Made by a program: the position numbers and the translations under genes. A stretch of DNA of 34,823 bases from Vulcanimicrobiota bacterium (GTDB lineage: Bacteria > Vulcanimicrobiota > Vulcanimicrobiia > Vulcanimicrobiales > Vulcanimicrobiaceae), in assembly GCA_019233415.1 (NCBI GenBank), contig JAFAMK010000399.1:1-34823 (forward strand), read 5' to 3'. The notes beneath the pieces are model-generated. The model saw only the letters and a list, made by a program, of their open reading frames with translations, searched no databases and was not told the DNA's origin. Each line of letters starts with the position of its first letter. The stretch's first letter is position 1. Below, in pieces: positions 17,020-26,555 of the stretch.

Positions 17020-18127
17020 AGGGCGCTCGCTGCTTCCGCGGCTGACGGCGCTCGAGCGGCGGCTCTCGGAGTTGACGACCGAACCGCGGCCAATCCTCGT
17101 CGTGCGGCTCCCTGCTCTTGAACGCGTTGCGTGGAGACGTGGCTTGCGGGCGGCGCGTGCGCTCGAACGCGCCGCGACGGCGGCGTTCTCGACCGCGGTC
17201 GCGCGCGTGTTGCGTGCCGGCGACCTCGTTGCCCACGATGCCGCGAGCGACGTCTTCGTTGCGGCGCTTGTCTCGCCGACGCGCGAGGGAAGTGCGGCGG
17301 CGCCGGTTGATGCGCGCTCCGCGCTGGCCCGGATTGCGGCGACGATGGAGACGACGACGCGGCTCGACGTTCACACCGGATGGACAACCTATGATGGTGT
17401 CGCCGATACCGGCGGGATCGCGTCGGTCGTCGAGCGTGCGTTAGCACGCGGCGCGCAGGAGCGCGAGCGGTATGCGTTCTTCTCGTCGGTCGGCCACGAG
17501 TTGCGGACGCCGCTCGCGTCGATCCGCGGTTATCTCGAAACGCTGCTCGATACCGAGGTCGATGCACGTACGCGTGCGCGCTTCGTGCGGATCGCGTACA
17601 ACGAGTCGTTGCGCCTGAGCCGGCTCGTCGAAGGGATGTTCGAAATCTCGTTGCTCGACTTGCACGCCGCGCCGCCGTCGCGCGCACACGGCCGGCTGGA
17701 CGAAGCGGTCAGCGCGGCGCGTGATGCCTGCGCGGCGGCTGCGGCGGCGCGGGCGGTGACGGTTGTGGTTGGTGCCCTCTCGCCCGCTGCCGTCGCTGTG
17801 GACTCGGATCGGCTTACGCTGATTCTGGTGAACCTCGTCGAGAATGGGATCAAGCACGGACGTCGGGGCGGCACTGTCGCCGTCGCAGTCGAGCCGGGTG
17901 ATGCACGCACCGTCGTCGTCACCGTGGACGACGATGGTCCCGGTGTTGCGCCGACCGACCGCGAGCGCGTCTTCGTGCTCGGCGAGCGCGCCTCGGCGCA
18001 GGCCGGTGGGAACGGCATCGGTCTCGCGTTGGTTCGCCTCATGCTCGAACGGCTCGGTGGTCGCATCGCGCTGGAGCGCTCGCCGCTCGGCGGTGCACGG
18101 TTCGTCGTGACGATCCCGCGACCGTGA
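16988..18127 (+). CDS. Soluble sensor histidine kinase with degenerate GGDEF-like N-terminal domain
   Basis: FFSSVGHELRTPLASIRGYLE H-box, NLVENGIKHGRRGG N-box, DDDGPGV, GGNGIGLALV. Track start at 16808 overlaps the regulator; ATG at 16988 preferred. Confidence 0.85.
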   Translation: MGLVTNSPAPEGRSLLPRLTALERRLSELTTEPRPILVVRLPALERVAWRRGLRAARALERAATAAFSTAVARVLRAGDLVAHDAASDVFVAALVSPTREGSAAAPVDARSALARIAATMETTTRLDVHTGWTTYDGVADTGGIASVVERALARGAQERERYAFFSSVGHELRTPLASIRGYLETLLDTEVDARTRARFVRIAYNESLRLSRLVEGMFEISLLDLHAAPPSRAHGRLDEAVSAARDACAAAAAARAVTVVVGALSPAAVAVDSDRLTLILVNLVENGIKHGRRGGTVAVAVEPGDARTVVVTVDDDGPGVAPTDRERVFVLGERASAQAGGNGIGLALVRLMLERLGGRIALERSPLGGARFVVTIPRP

Positions 18128-18134
18128 AGCACCG

Positions 18135-18860
18135 CTAGCCGTACGCGACGCGGCGGCCAAGTTTGCCGAGGGCCTTGGCGAGGAGTTTCGAGACGTGGCT
18201 TTGGGAGACGCCGAGGCGCGCGCCGATCTCCGCTTGCGTCAAGCCGGCGGCGAAGGTGCCGAGGACGACGGTGCGTTCGCGTTCACCGAGCTCTTCGAGC
18301 GCGAGGATGAGGGCGACGCGTTCTTCGAGGGCGACGCCGACCGTGACGTCGGCGAGGAGGTCGACGCGTTCGGGGCCGTCGGCCGATTCGGGCTCGGGAA
18401 GCGAGATGTGCTCGACACGGCGGAAGGTGCGCAGTTCGACGATCGTTTCGGGCGCGACGCCGAGGACGGCGGCGACTTCCGCGGTCGTCGGTTCACGCTG
18501 ATATGCGGCGATGAAGGCGTCCCAGGCACGGATGTACGGGCGCTCGAGGGCGAGGAGTGCGCGCGGCGCGCGGACGATGCGTTCGAAGTCGCGGACGTAG
18601 TGCATCAGTTCGCCGACGATTACGATCCAGGCGTAGGCTTGGAACGGCGTCTGCAGCTCGGGCCGGTAGCGTTCGACCGCTTTGATGAGGCCGAGTGCGG
18701 CGACCTGTTCGAGGTCGGCACGGTCGTTGTGTGCGCGCTTGAACTTGCGCGCGCCGCGGGCGCACAACTCGCGATAGGCGTCGACGACGTCGTTGCGCCG
18801 CTCGACGGTGGGTTCCGCGCAGTAGCGGGCGATGACGGCGTCCCTGTCGGGGTCGGTCAT
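18135..18860 (-). CDS. RNA polymerase sigma-70-family factor (SigB/F/G- or FliA-like)
   Basis: DLEQVAALGLIKAVERYRPELQTPFQAYA region 2; ERERTVVLGTFAAGLTQAEIGARLGVSQSHVSKLLAKAL region 4. Confidence 0.85.
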   Translation of the reverse strand: MTDPDRDAVIARYCAEPTVERRNDVVDAYRELCARGARKFKRAHNDRADLEQVAALGLIKAVERYRPELQTPFQAYAWIVIVGELMHYVRDFERIVRAPRALLALERPYIRAWDAFIAAYQREPTTAEVAAVLGVAPETIVELRTFRRVEHISLPEPESADGPERVDLLADVTVGVALEERVALILALEELGERERTVVLGTFAAGLTQAEIGARLGVSQSHVSKLLAKALGKLGRRVAYG

Positions 18861-20080
18861 TGCGCGACCGCTCCGATGACCGCGTACAGCGGGATGAAGA
18901 CGGAGAAGACGATGACGCCGACGATCGTGCCGAGCACGCCGAGCAGCACCGGCTCCAGAACCGCGCCGAGCGTCGCGACCGCGGCCTCGACGTCGGCCTC
19001 GAAGTAGGCGGCGACCTTCAGCAGCATCTCGTCGACCAGGCCCGTCTCCTCGCCGACGCGCACCAGCGCGACGACGAGCGGGTCGAAGGCGCGCGAGGAC
19101 GCGAGCGGCTCGGTCAGCGACTCGCCGGCGCGCAGGCCGAGGTCGACTTGCGCGAGCGCGGCGGCGAAGCGCGGGCTCCCGGCGACCGGCCGCACGACGT
19201 CGAGCGCCGCGACCAGCTCGATCCCGGCACGCAACAGCGTCGCGAGCATCCGCGCGACGCGCGCGGTGATCGCCTTGCGCAGCAGCGGCCCGATGATCGG
19301 AAGGTGCAGGCGCACGCGGTCGAGGACGAGTGCGCCGCGCGGTGTGCGTGCCGCGACGGCGACGACCAGCGGCGGGATCGCCGAGGACACCGTGAGCGCC
19401 AGCCAGGCCGCCGGCGCCTGCAGTGCCGCACCGGTCGCCAGCAGCGCGCGCGTCGTGAACGGGAGCGTGACGTGGAAGGTCTCGAACAGCGGTGCGAAGG
19501 CCGGGACCACGCGTGCAACGAGGAACAGCACCAGCAGCGTCGCCGTGGTGAGAACGACCGCGGGGTAGGCGAGTGCGGCACGGACTTTCTTGCGCAGGTC
19601 GGCGTCGCGTTCGAGGAGCGCGGCGAGGCGGTCCAGGACGTCGTCGAGGATGCCGCCGGCCTCGCCGGCACGGACCATCGCGACGGTTAGCGGCGCGAAG
19701 GTTCGCGGGCGGCGTCCCATCGCGACGCTCAGCGCGGTTCCGTGCTCGACGTCGGCGAGGATGCCCCGCAGCGACTCGCGCAACACGCCGTCGCCGGCTC
19801 GCTCGATCGTGACGTCGAGTGCGCGGCGCAGCGGAACGCCGGCCCGAACGAGTGTCGAGAACGAGCGGAAGAAGGCGAGCAGCGCGCGGCGTCGCGGCCT
19901 GCCGCGACCAAGTGGAAGCGCGATCGTGCGCGCGAGCGCGGTCTCACGCTCGACCGCCGTGACGAACAGCGCGCGTGTCCGAAGGCTCGCGAGGACCGCC
20001 TCCACCGACGGCGCGGCAAGCGTCCCGCGGACGTGCTCGCCCTGCGCGGTCCGCGCCGTGTAGCGAAACTGCGTGCTCAC
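18857..20080 (-). CDS. pilC: Type IV pilus/type II secretion inner-membrane protein PilC/GspF
   Basis: FFRSFSTLVRAGVPLRRALD, MVRAGEAGGILDDVLDRLA, LVRVGEETGLVDEMLLKVAAYFE. Confidence 0.92.
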   Translation of the reverse strand: MSTQFRYTARTAQGEHVRGTLAAPSVEAVLASLRTRALFVTAVERETALARTIALPLGRGRPRRRALLAFFRSFSTLVRAGVPLRRALDVTIERAGDGVLRESLRGILADVEHGTALSVAMGRRPRTFAPLTVAMVRAGEAGGILDDVLDRLAALLERDADLRKKVRAALAYPAVVLTTATLLVLFLVARVVPAFAPLFETFHVTLPFTTRALLATGAALQAPAAWLALTVSSAIPPLVVAVAARTPRGALVLDRVRLHLPIIGPLLRKAITARVARMLATLLRAGIELVAALDVVRPVAGSPRFAAALAQVDLGLRAGESLTEPLASSRAFDPLVVALVRVGEETGLVDEMLLKVAAYFEADVEAAVATLGAVLEPVLLGVLGTIVGVIVFSVFIPLYAVIGAVAQ

Positions 20081-21171
20081 GGTGCGTGCTCGAACGCGCG
20101 GATGTCGGCGGGGCGGGCGCTGACGGCCTGCGCGGCGTTCAGTGCGACCTCGCCGCGGACGACGAGGTCGGACAGGTGCGCTTCCAGTGTTTGCATTCCG
20201 GCGGCGCGGCCGGTGACGATCGCGTTGCGGAGCTGGTGGGTCTTCGCCTCACGGATCAAGGCGCGGACCGCGTCGGTTCCGGTCAGAATCTCCGCGGCCG
20301 CGCGGCGGCCGGCGCCGTCGCGTCGCGGGACGAGGCGCAGGGCGACGACGCCGGCGAGGACTGCGGCGAGCTGACCGCGGGCTTGCGGTTGCGCGTCGGG
20401 TGGGAACGCGTCCACGATGCGATCGATGGTTTGCGCGGCGTCGTTCGTGTGCAGCGTAGCGAAGACGAGGTGGCCGGTCTCGGCGGCGGTCAGCGCTGCC
20501 GCGATCGTCGCACCGTCGCGCATTTCGCCGATCAGGATCACGTCGGGATCGGCGCGCAAGGCGCCGCGCAACGCGTCGGCGTAGTCGCGCACGTCGCGTC
20601 CGACCTGGCAGTGCGTCACCAGCGAGCGCGCCGAGACGTGGACGTACTCGACGGGATCCTCGATGGTCACGACGTTGCGCTCGCTGCTCTGGTTGATGCG
20701 GTCGATCAGTGCCGCGAGCGCCGTCGTCTTCCCGCTCCCGGCTGGCCCGGTGAAGAGGACCAGCCCCGACGGACGATGCGCGAACGTCGCGACGACCGGC
20801 GGAAGCGCGAGCGCTTCGAGCGTCGGGACGCGTTCGGCGAGCAGCCGAACCGCGAGGCGCACACCGTCGCCGTGGCGATAGGCATGGATGCGGTACGGCG
20901 CCCCGTCGTCTGCACGATTTGGCGCGGCGCCGTCGGCGCTTCCGTGGCTGTCGAGGCGCGCGAGGTGTTCGGCGTCGAGGGTGTCGGCGAGGAAGGCGCG
21001 GACGGCTGGTTCGTCGATGGGTGGCGCGTCGAGGGTGACGAGGTGGCCGTTGATGCGCAGCGCCGGACGGTCGTTGCCGCCGAGGTGGACGTCGGTCGCG
21101 CCGCGTGCTCGCGCGGTGCGGATCAGGTCGCGGATGCGAATCGCGCCGACGCTCACCGGGCGCCGTGCCAT
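20077..21171 (-). CDS. pilT: Type IV pilus twitching ATPase PilT
   Basis: GPAGSGKTTALAALID Walker A, VVTIEDPVEY, LIGEMRDGATIAAALTAAETGHLVFATLHTNDA. Confidence 0.9.
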   Translation of the reverse strand: MARRPVSVGAIRIRDLIRTARARGATDVHLGGNDRPALRINGHLVTLDAPPIDEPAVRAFLADTLDAEHLARLDSHGSADGAAPNRADDGAPYRIHAYRHGDGVRLAVRLLAERVPTLEALALPPVVATFAHRPSGLVLFTGPAGSGKTTALAALIDRINQSSERNVVTIEDPVEYVHVSARSLVTHCQVGRDVRDYADALRGALRADPDVILIGEMRDGATIAAALTAAETGHLVFATLHTNDAAQTIDRIVDAFPPDAQPQARGQLAAVLAGVVALRLVPRRDGAGRRAAAEILTGTDAVRALIREAKTHQLRNAIVTGRAAGMQTLEAHLSDLVVRGEVALNAAQAVSARPADIRAFEHAP

Positions 21172-22580
21172 GCGACGACGCGTGAGAGCTCGTCGAACGA
21201 CGTCGTTCCTGCGAGGACCTTCGCGAGGGCGTCGTCGCGCATCGGCGCGTAGCCGGCGCGTGCCGCGAGTTGCGCGACGTGCACGCTCGACGCGCCGGTT
21301 GCGACGGCGTCGCGCGTTGCCTCGTCGACGTCGAGCAGCTCGTAGACGCCGGTTCGGCCGAGATAGCCGGTTTCAGCACATGCGCGGCAGCCGGCGGCGA
21401 CGTACCACGTTTCGGCGGCGAGGGCGAGCCGCGCGCGCAGCGGCGGCGGGATCGGTGCGTGGATGCGGCAGCGTTCGCAGAGCGTGCGCACGAGCCGTTG
21501 CGCGACGATCGCGGTCAGCGCTGCCGCGAGCGCGTGCCGGGCGACGCCCAGCTCGACGAGCCGGTCGATCGTGCGCGGCGCGTCGTTCGCGTGCAGCGTC
21601 GCGAAGACGAACTGGCCGGCGAGTGCGGCCGAGAGTGCGACGGCGGCGGTTTCACCGTCGCGCATCTCGCCGACCATCACGACGTTCGGGTCCTGGCGCA
21701 TGAACGCGCGCAGGACGAGCGGGAACGTCAGCCCGGCGCGCGGGTTCACCTGCACCTGCGTCACGCCGCGCAGCCGCATCTCGACCGGGTCTTCGACCGA
21801 GCAGAGGTTGCGCGCGTCGGCGTCGAGTTCCGCAAGCGAGGCGTAGAGCGTCGTCGTCTTTCCGCTGCCGGTCGGGCCGCTGACGACGACGAACCCCCAC
21901 GGCGCGCGCACGGCGGCGCGGTAGCGTGCGAGCAGCGCAGTCGGCATACCGAGCGCGGCGAGGTCGGGGCTTGCAGCGTAGCGGTCGAGGAGGCGCACGA
22001 CGAGCTTCTCGCCGTCGACGGTCGGGACCGAGGCGACGCGCGCGTCGATCTCGCGCTGTTCGAACGGGATGGCGCAGCGGCCGTCCTGCGGCTGGCGGCG
22101 GTCGGCGATGTCCATCCCCGCCATGAGTTTCAGCCGTGAGACGAAGGCGGGATACAGCGCGGCGGCGATCGTCTCGTGCTCGCGCAGCACGCCGTCGACG
22201 CGCAGCCGCACACGCCCCCCGCCGGCGGCTGGTTCGACGTGCACGTCGCTCGCATGCGCACCGATCGCCGCTGCCAGGACGCGGTCGACGGCGCGAACCG
22301 CCGGCGCATCGTTGTCCCGCTCGGTCGTGGCGTTCGCTGCGGGCTCGGCGGCGTATGCGATGTGGAGCAGGTCGCGGATCGTCTCGCGCGCCATCGGCAA
22401 CGTTCGCACACGTAGCCGCGTCGCGGCGCGCAGTGCGTCGACGACCGCGTCGTCGTGCGGGTCGCTCAGCGCGACGGCGAGGACGCCGTCGGCGAGATCG
22501 AGCGGAAGCGCGTCGTAGCGAAACGCGAGCGCGCGTGGGACGCGCGCGACGGCCTGCGGATTCGGTGCGTACGTTGCCAT
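21153..22580 (-). CDS. pilB: Type IV pilus/type II secretion assembly ATPase PilB/GspE
   Basis: SGPTGSGKTTTLYASL, CSVEDPVEMRLRGVTQVQVN, MVGEMRDGETAAVALSAALAGQFVFATLHANDA, tetracysteine CERC...CRAC. Confidence 0.9.
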   Translation of the reverse strand: MATYAPNPQAVARVPRALAFRYDALPLDLADGVLAVALSDPHDDAVVDALRAATRLRVRTLPMARETIRDLLHIAYAAEPAANATTERDNDAPAVRAVDRVLAAAIGAHASDVHVEPAAGGGRVRLRVDGVLREHETIAAALYPAFVSRLKLMAGMDIADRRQPQDGRCAIPFEQREIDARVASVPTVDGEKLVVRLLDRYAASPDLAALGMPTALLARYRAAVRAPWGFVVVSGPTGSGKTTTLYASLAELDADARNLCSVEDPVEMRLRGVTQVQVNPRAGLTFPLVLRAFMRQDPNVVMVGEMRDGETAAVALSAALAGQFVFATLHANDAPRTIDRLVELGVARHALAAALTAIVAQRLVRTLCERCRIHAPIPPPLRARLALAAETWYVAAGCRACAETGYLGRTGVYELLDVDEATRDAVATGASSVHVAQLAARAGYAPMRDDALAKVLAGTTSFDELSRVVAWHGAR

Positions 22581-22633
22581 GGGTCACGCATCGGAAACAT
22601 CCCGGCAAAAAAGAGGCAAGATTTCGGCGTGTT

Positions 22634-22650
22634 TCTTAAATTGTCTTAAA
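22634..22650. promoter_or_regulatory. Tandem 7-mer direct repeat (TCTTAAA-ttg-TCTTAAA) upstream of the pil operon
   Basis: Two identical heptamers with a 10-bp period, 54-70 nt upstream of the pilB start. Confidence 0.35.
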
Positions 22651-22702
22651 CGGCGCGGACGTACCATCGCCGCGCGATACAGCATGCTGCGCGCACGTTG
22701 CG

Positions 22703-22801
22703 CCCTTCGACAAGCTCAGGATGACAGGGTTCTATCCCATCAGTCTGAGCCCAACCCCGTCATTCTGAGCGCAACCCCGTCATCCTGAGCCTGTCGCAGG
22801 G
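22703..22801. repeat. Inverted REP-like doublet with internal 20-bp tandem units
   Basis: cccttcgacaagctcaggatgac (22703-22725) vs gtcatcctgagcctgtcgcaggg (22779-22801), inverted, 21/23; internal caaccccgtcattctgagcg / caaccccgtcatcctgagcc. Confidence 0.8.
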
Positions 22802-22803
22802 GC

Positions 22804-23580
22804 TCAGCCGATGCGCACACTCAGCATCGAGATCGAGCCGGCGTCGCCGCCTTCGACCGGGAACGTCACGGCGTCGCCGTCCTGCTGGGTTGCGATGACG
22901 TAGAGCAGCGGCAGGTAGTGGTCGGGTGTCGGGACGGCGAGCAGTGCGTCGCGGCCGAGGTCTTCGTACTCGATAAGCGGTTCGTGGTCGCGGGCGATGA
23001 GGAAGTCGCGTGCCTGGCGCTCGAAGCGCTCGGCCCAGTCGAACATCTGCGACGGATGGCTGCCCCACGCGAGCGCGTGCAGGTTGTGGACGAGGTTGCC
23101 GCTGCCGACGATCAGCACGCCCTCGTCGCGCAACGGCGCGAGCCGTTTTCCGAGGTCGTAGTGGAACGACGGCGGCTTCGTCTCGTCGAGCGCGAGCTGC
23201 ACGATCGGCACGTCCGCGTTCGGATAGACGTGCACGAGTACCGACCACGTGCCGTGATCGAAGCCCCAGCGCTCGTCGCGCGCGACGTCGACCGGCGCGA
23301 GCAGCTCCTGCACGCGCGTCGCGAGGTCGGGGTCGCCCGGCGCCGGATACCGTACCTCGTACAGTTCGTGCGGGAAGCCGCCGAAGTCGTGGATCGTGCG
23401 CGGCGTGCGCGACGCGGTGACATGCACGCCGGGCAGGTACCAGTGCGCGGAGACCGCCAGGATCGCGCGCGGTCGCGGAATCGCCGCGCCGAGTGCCGAC
23501 CACGCCTGCGTGTACGCGTTCGTCGCGAGCGCGTTCATCGGGTTCCCGTGGCCGAAGAAGATCGCCGGCAGCCGTGCCAT
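22804..23580 (-). CDS. ygiD: 4,5-DOPA-extradiol-type dioxygenase (YgiD family)
   Basis: MARLPAIFFGHGNPMNAL, SAHWY, IHDFGGFPHELYEVRYPAPG, LDHGTW-like FDHGTWSVL, GSGNLVHNL. Confidence 0.9.
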   Translation of the reverse strand: MARLPAIFFGHGNPMNALATNAYTQAWSALGAAIPRPRAILAVSAHWYLPGVHVTASRTPRTIHDFGGFPHELYEVRYPAPGDPDLATRVQELLAPVDVARDERWGFDHGTWSVLVHVYPNADVPIVQLALDETKPPSFHYDLGKRLAPLRDEGVLIVGSGNLVHNLHALAWGSHPSQMFDWAERFERQARDFLIARDHEPLIEYEDLGRDALLAVPTPDHYLPLLYVIATQQDGDAVTFPVEGGDAGSISMLSVRIG

Positions 23581-23584
23581 CGCG

Positions 23585-24601
23585 TCAGGCCTCCGAGAGC
23601 GCGGCAGCCGGCGCGAGCGCGAACGCATCGGCGAGGAGCGCGTACGACCGCAGCCGCGCCGCGTAGTCGGGCGCGATTGTCAGCAGCATCGCCTCGTCGG
23701 CCTCGTGCGCGTGCACGAGTGCTTCGATCTGCGCGCGAACCGCGCCGGGTGTGCCGAGCGCGAGCCGGCGGCGATTGTGCACGACCTCGTCGCGCTCGTC
23801 CGCGCTGTAGCGATACGCGCGCGCCTCGTCGAGCGACGGAACGGGCTGGTCGATCCCGCGCCGAATGCGCAGCCGCCAGAGGTCGATCGTCGCGGCGAGC
23901 GTCTCCGCCTCTTCGTGCGTCGGTGCCGCGAGCGCGGCGACGCACAGGATCACGTACGGTTCCCGCAGCCGCGCCGACGGGCGGAAGTGCCGGCGGTAGG
24001 TGCGCGTCACGGCTTCGGTGTCGCCGCTGATGAAGTGCGCGAACGCGAACGGCAGCCCGAGTTCCGCGGCGAGCGCCGCGCCGTAGTCGGACGAGCCGAG
24101 GAGCCACACCTCCGGCAACGTTTCGCCGGCCGGCATCGCGGTCAGCTTCGCAAACGGATGGTCGGGTGCGAGCGTGCGGTCGAGGTGGCCGACGACGTCG
24201 CGAACCTGGTTCGCGAACGCGCGCACGTCGCGCGACTCGAGCGCGAGCGAGACGCGCGGTGAGCCGCCCGGCGCGCGCCCGATCCCGAGGTCGATCCGTC
24301 CCGGCGCGAGCGCTTCGAGCATCCGGAACTGCTCGGCGACTTTGAACGAGCTGTAGTGCGGAAGCAGCACGCCGCCGGTGCCGATGCGCATGCTGCTCGT
24401 CTCGGCAGTCAGCCGCGCGAGCAAGACCTCGGGCGCGGGATCGGCGAGCCCGCGCATCGCGTGGTGCTCGGCGAGCCAATAGCGGTGATAGCCGAGGCGT
24501 TCGGCCTCGCGCGCGAGGGCGAGCGTCTGCATCACCGCCTCGCGCGGCTGCGTCCCCGCCGTGATGGGCGACTGATCGAGGATGCCGAGCGCGAGAGCCA
24601 T
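23585..24601 (-). CDS. LLM class flavin-dependent oxidoreductase
   Basis: LGILDQSPI, YWLAEHHAMRGLADPAPEVL, RIDLGIGRAPGG, WLLGSSDYGAALAAELGLPFAFAHF. Confidence 0.92.
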   Translation of the reverse strand: MALALGILDQSPITAGTQPREAVMQTLALAREAERLGYHRYWLAEHHAMRGLADPAPEVLLARLTAETSSMRIGTGGVLLPHYSSFKVAEQFRMLEALAPGRIDLGIGRAPGGSPRVSLALESRDVRAFANQVRDVVGHLDRTLAPDHPFAKLTAMPAGETLPEVWLLGSSDYGAALAAELGLPFAFAHFISGDTEAVTRTYRRHFRPSARLREPYVILCVAALAAPTHEEAETLAATIDLWRLRIRRGIDQPVPSLDEARAYRYSADERDEVVHNRRRLALGTPGAVRAQIEALVHAHEADEAMLLTIAPDYAARLRSYALLADAFALAPAAALSEA

Positions 24602-24663
24602 TCCGTCCGCTCACAAGGCGGTTCGAGTGCCCGCGGATGCAGGCGCTCGCGCTCGGCGTGCCG

Positions 24664-26481
24664 TCAGGGGTTCGAGGGGGTTTGCGGGTTACCGGCGCGC
24701 GGCGCGAACGGCTGCGCGGCGAAGACCGCCGCGTGCGGCGTGCCGTTGCCGAGCACCTCGTTGTAGTCGTGGTTCGCGGGCAGGCCGTTGTTGCCCGGGA
24801 TGTCCTGGCGATAGACGAGCTCGCCGCCGAGGCCCGACGTCAGGTAGATGTAGCCGTTGGCGTTGCCGAGCCGCGTCCCGAGCGTCTGTTCGGTCACCGC
24901 GAGCAGCCCCGCGAATTCCGGCGACGACGCGCTCGTTCCGATCAGGAGGAAGAAGCTTCCGCCGATCGCGGTGACGACGCTCGAATCGTCGGGATTGCAC
25001 GGCGTCAGCGAGCCGAACGGGCAGCCACCCATGTGCATCGCGACGTCGGGAACGGTGCGGCCGCGCGAGCGCGTCTGCACCAGATGCTGGTACCACGGCT
25101 TCGTGAAGACGACGCTCTCACCGCCGCCCGAGCCCCAGACCTGATTCGGCAGCGCGCCTTGCGCCGGGTCTTGCGGATCGGCGAACGCGCTCTCGCGCAG
25201 GTACGACGAGTTCAATGAGCCGGCAGCGCTTGCGGTGATGAGGTTCGTGCCGCCGACGGCCGTCGAATCCGGATCGTCGGCCGGGTTTTCGACTCCCTTG
25301 ACGAGGAACGTGCCCGACGGGTCGAAACAGTCGTAGGCGCCGTTGTCACCCGACGACGTCACGAACGTGATGCCCTGCGCGTTGCCTTGGCGGAAGAAGT
25401 CGTGGAACTGCTGCAGGATCGACGTGAAATCGGTGCCGCCGTTGTACGCGGCGGTGTAGTACAGCTCGCACAGCCCGAACGACGAGTTGACGATGTCGGC
25501 GCGGTTCTCGTCGACGATCGCGGTGTAGGCGTCGAGGGTGTTCTGATCCGAGAGCGTCGGAACGCCATACAGCAGGATGCGCGATCCCGGTGCGCTCCCG
25601 AACGCCATCTGCACGTCGAGGCTCGCCTCGCCCGCGCCGCCGCTGTTGGGGTCGAACGGTCCCGGGCCGCCGTCGACCGGACGGCGCTCGATCGACGGCG
25701 GCGCGAGGTGTTCGTGGCCGAAGTACATCGCGAGGTCGCTGTCGAGCACGTCGGAGTCGATCACGATCGCGATCGTGCGGCCCGCGCCGTTCGCGACCTG
25801 ATACGCCGGATAACCGTAGGCTTGTTTGAGGTCGGTGAACCAGTACGGCCCGACGTTCGAGTAGCGGTTCTGCGGCGTCGGGTTGTACGGCGTCGTCGAG
25901 ACGCGCCGCGAGTCGACGTGGTGAATCCCGGCGGAGAAGCCGACCGTCGCGCCGAGCCGGGTCAACGCGGCCGGGAGCGTCGGCGCACGGTTCGTCGTCA
26001 GCACGCCGCGTGCGGCGGCACTCGCGGTCGCACGCTCGTGCGTCTGCACGCTACGCAGGCTGACGTTGAACGCGCGCTCGACCGTTGCTTGCGGCGCGGT
26101 GGCGATCACCGTCTGCGACGTCGTCAGCGTCGTGAAGCCGAGGCCGCGCATCGTGGCCGCCGCGGTCGCGAGGTCGTGCGCGCTCGGCGCGTAGCGCGCG
26201 CGGAACTGCTCCGGCGTGAGGAAGTGGTGGTAGTCGGGCGAGCCTTTGTCCGCTTGGCGCGAAATCAGCGCGTCGAGCCCGTCGCTATCGCGCAGCGGCA
26301 GATGTATGTGGACGGTCACGCCGATCACCGCCGCCTGCGGGACGACGTCGACCGCGTGCGGGGTTACCGCCCCCGGCGGCGTTGCCGGCATCGGCGGCGG
26401 CGCCGCCGCGCCGCCGTTGCAAGCGCTGAAAAGCGGCGCGGCAAATACCACTACCGCGAGTCGTAGCACGAAACGCATCAC
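24664..26481 (-). CDS. S53-family peptidase (sedolisin/kumamolisin-like) with activation domain
   Basis: Lipoprotein/signal-like N-terminus, pro-domain HHFLTPEQFRARYAP, GEASLDVQMAFG, FVTSSGDNGAYDC, IGTSASSPEFAG. Confidence 0.92.
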   Translation of the reverse strand: MMRFVLRLAVVVFAAPLFSACNGGAAAPPPMPATPPGAVTPHAVDVVPQAAVIGVTVHIHLPLRDSDGLDALISRQADKGSPDYHHFLTPEQFRARYAPSAHDLATAAATMRGLGFTTLTTSQTVIATAPQATVERAFNVSLRSVQTHERATASAAARGVLTTNRAPTLPAALTRLGATVGFSAGIHHVDSRRVSTTPYNPTPQNRYSNVGPYWFTDLKQAYGYPAYQVANGAGRTIAIVIDSDVLDSDLAMYFGHEHLAPPSIERRPVDGGPGPFDPNSGGAGEASLDVQMAFGSAPGSRILLYGVPTLSDQNTLDAYTAIVDENRADIVNSSFGLCELYYTAAYNGGTDFTSILQQFHDFFRQGNAQGITFVTSSGDNGAYDCFDPSGTFLVKGVENPADDPDSTAVGGTNLITASAAGSLNSSYLRESAFADPQDPAQGALPNQVWGSGGGESVVFTKPWYQHLVQTRSRGRTVPDVAMHMGGCPFGSLTPCNPDDSSVVTAIGGSFFLLIGTSASSPEFAGLLAVTEQTLGTRLGNANGYIYLTSGLGGELVYRQDIPGNNGLPANHDYNEVLGNGTPHAAVFAAQPFAPRAGNPQTPSNP

Positions 26482-26555
26482 CCGACGACCTCCTATGGAC
26501 TACGGAGTCGCCGGGTGTACCGATTCGGCGGTACGTTCTCCTAGCAGGCGAGCGT

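Noticed and set aside
22752-22791. Short tandem repeats considered as a CRISPR array
   Set aside because: Only two adjacent 20-bp units without spacers, and no cas genes; better explained as a REP-like doublet.
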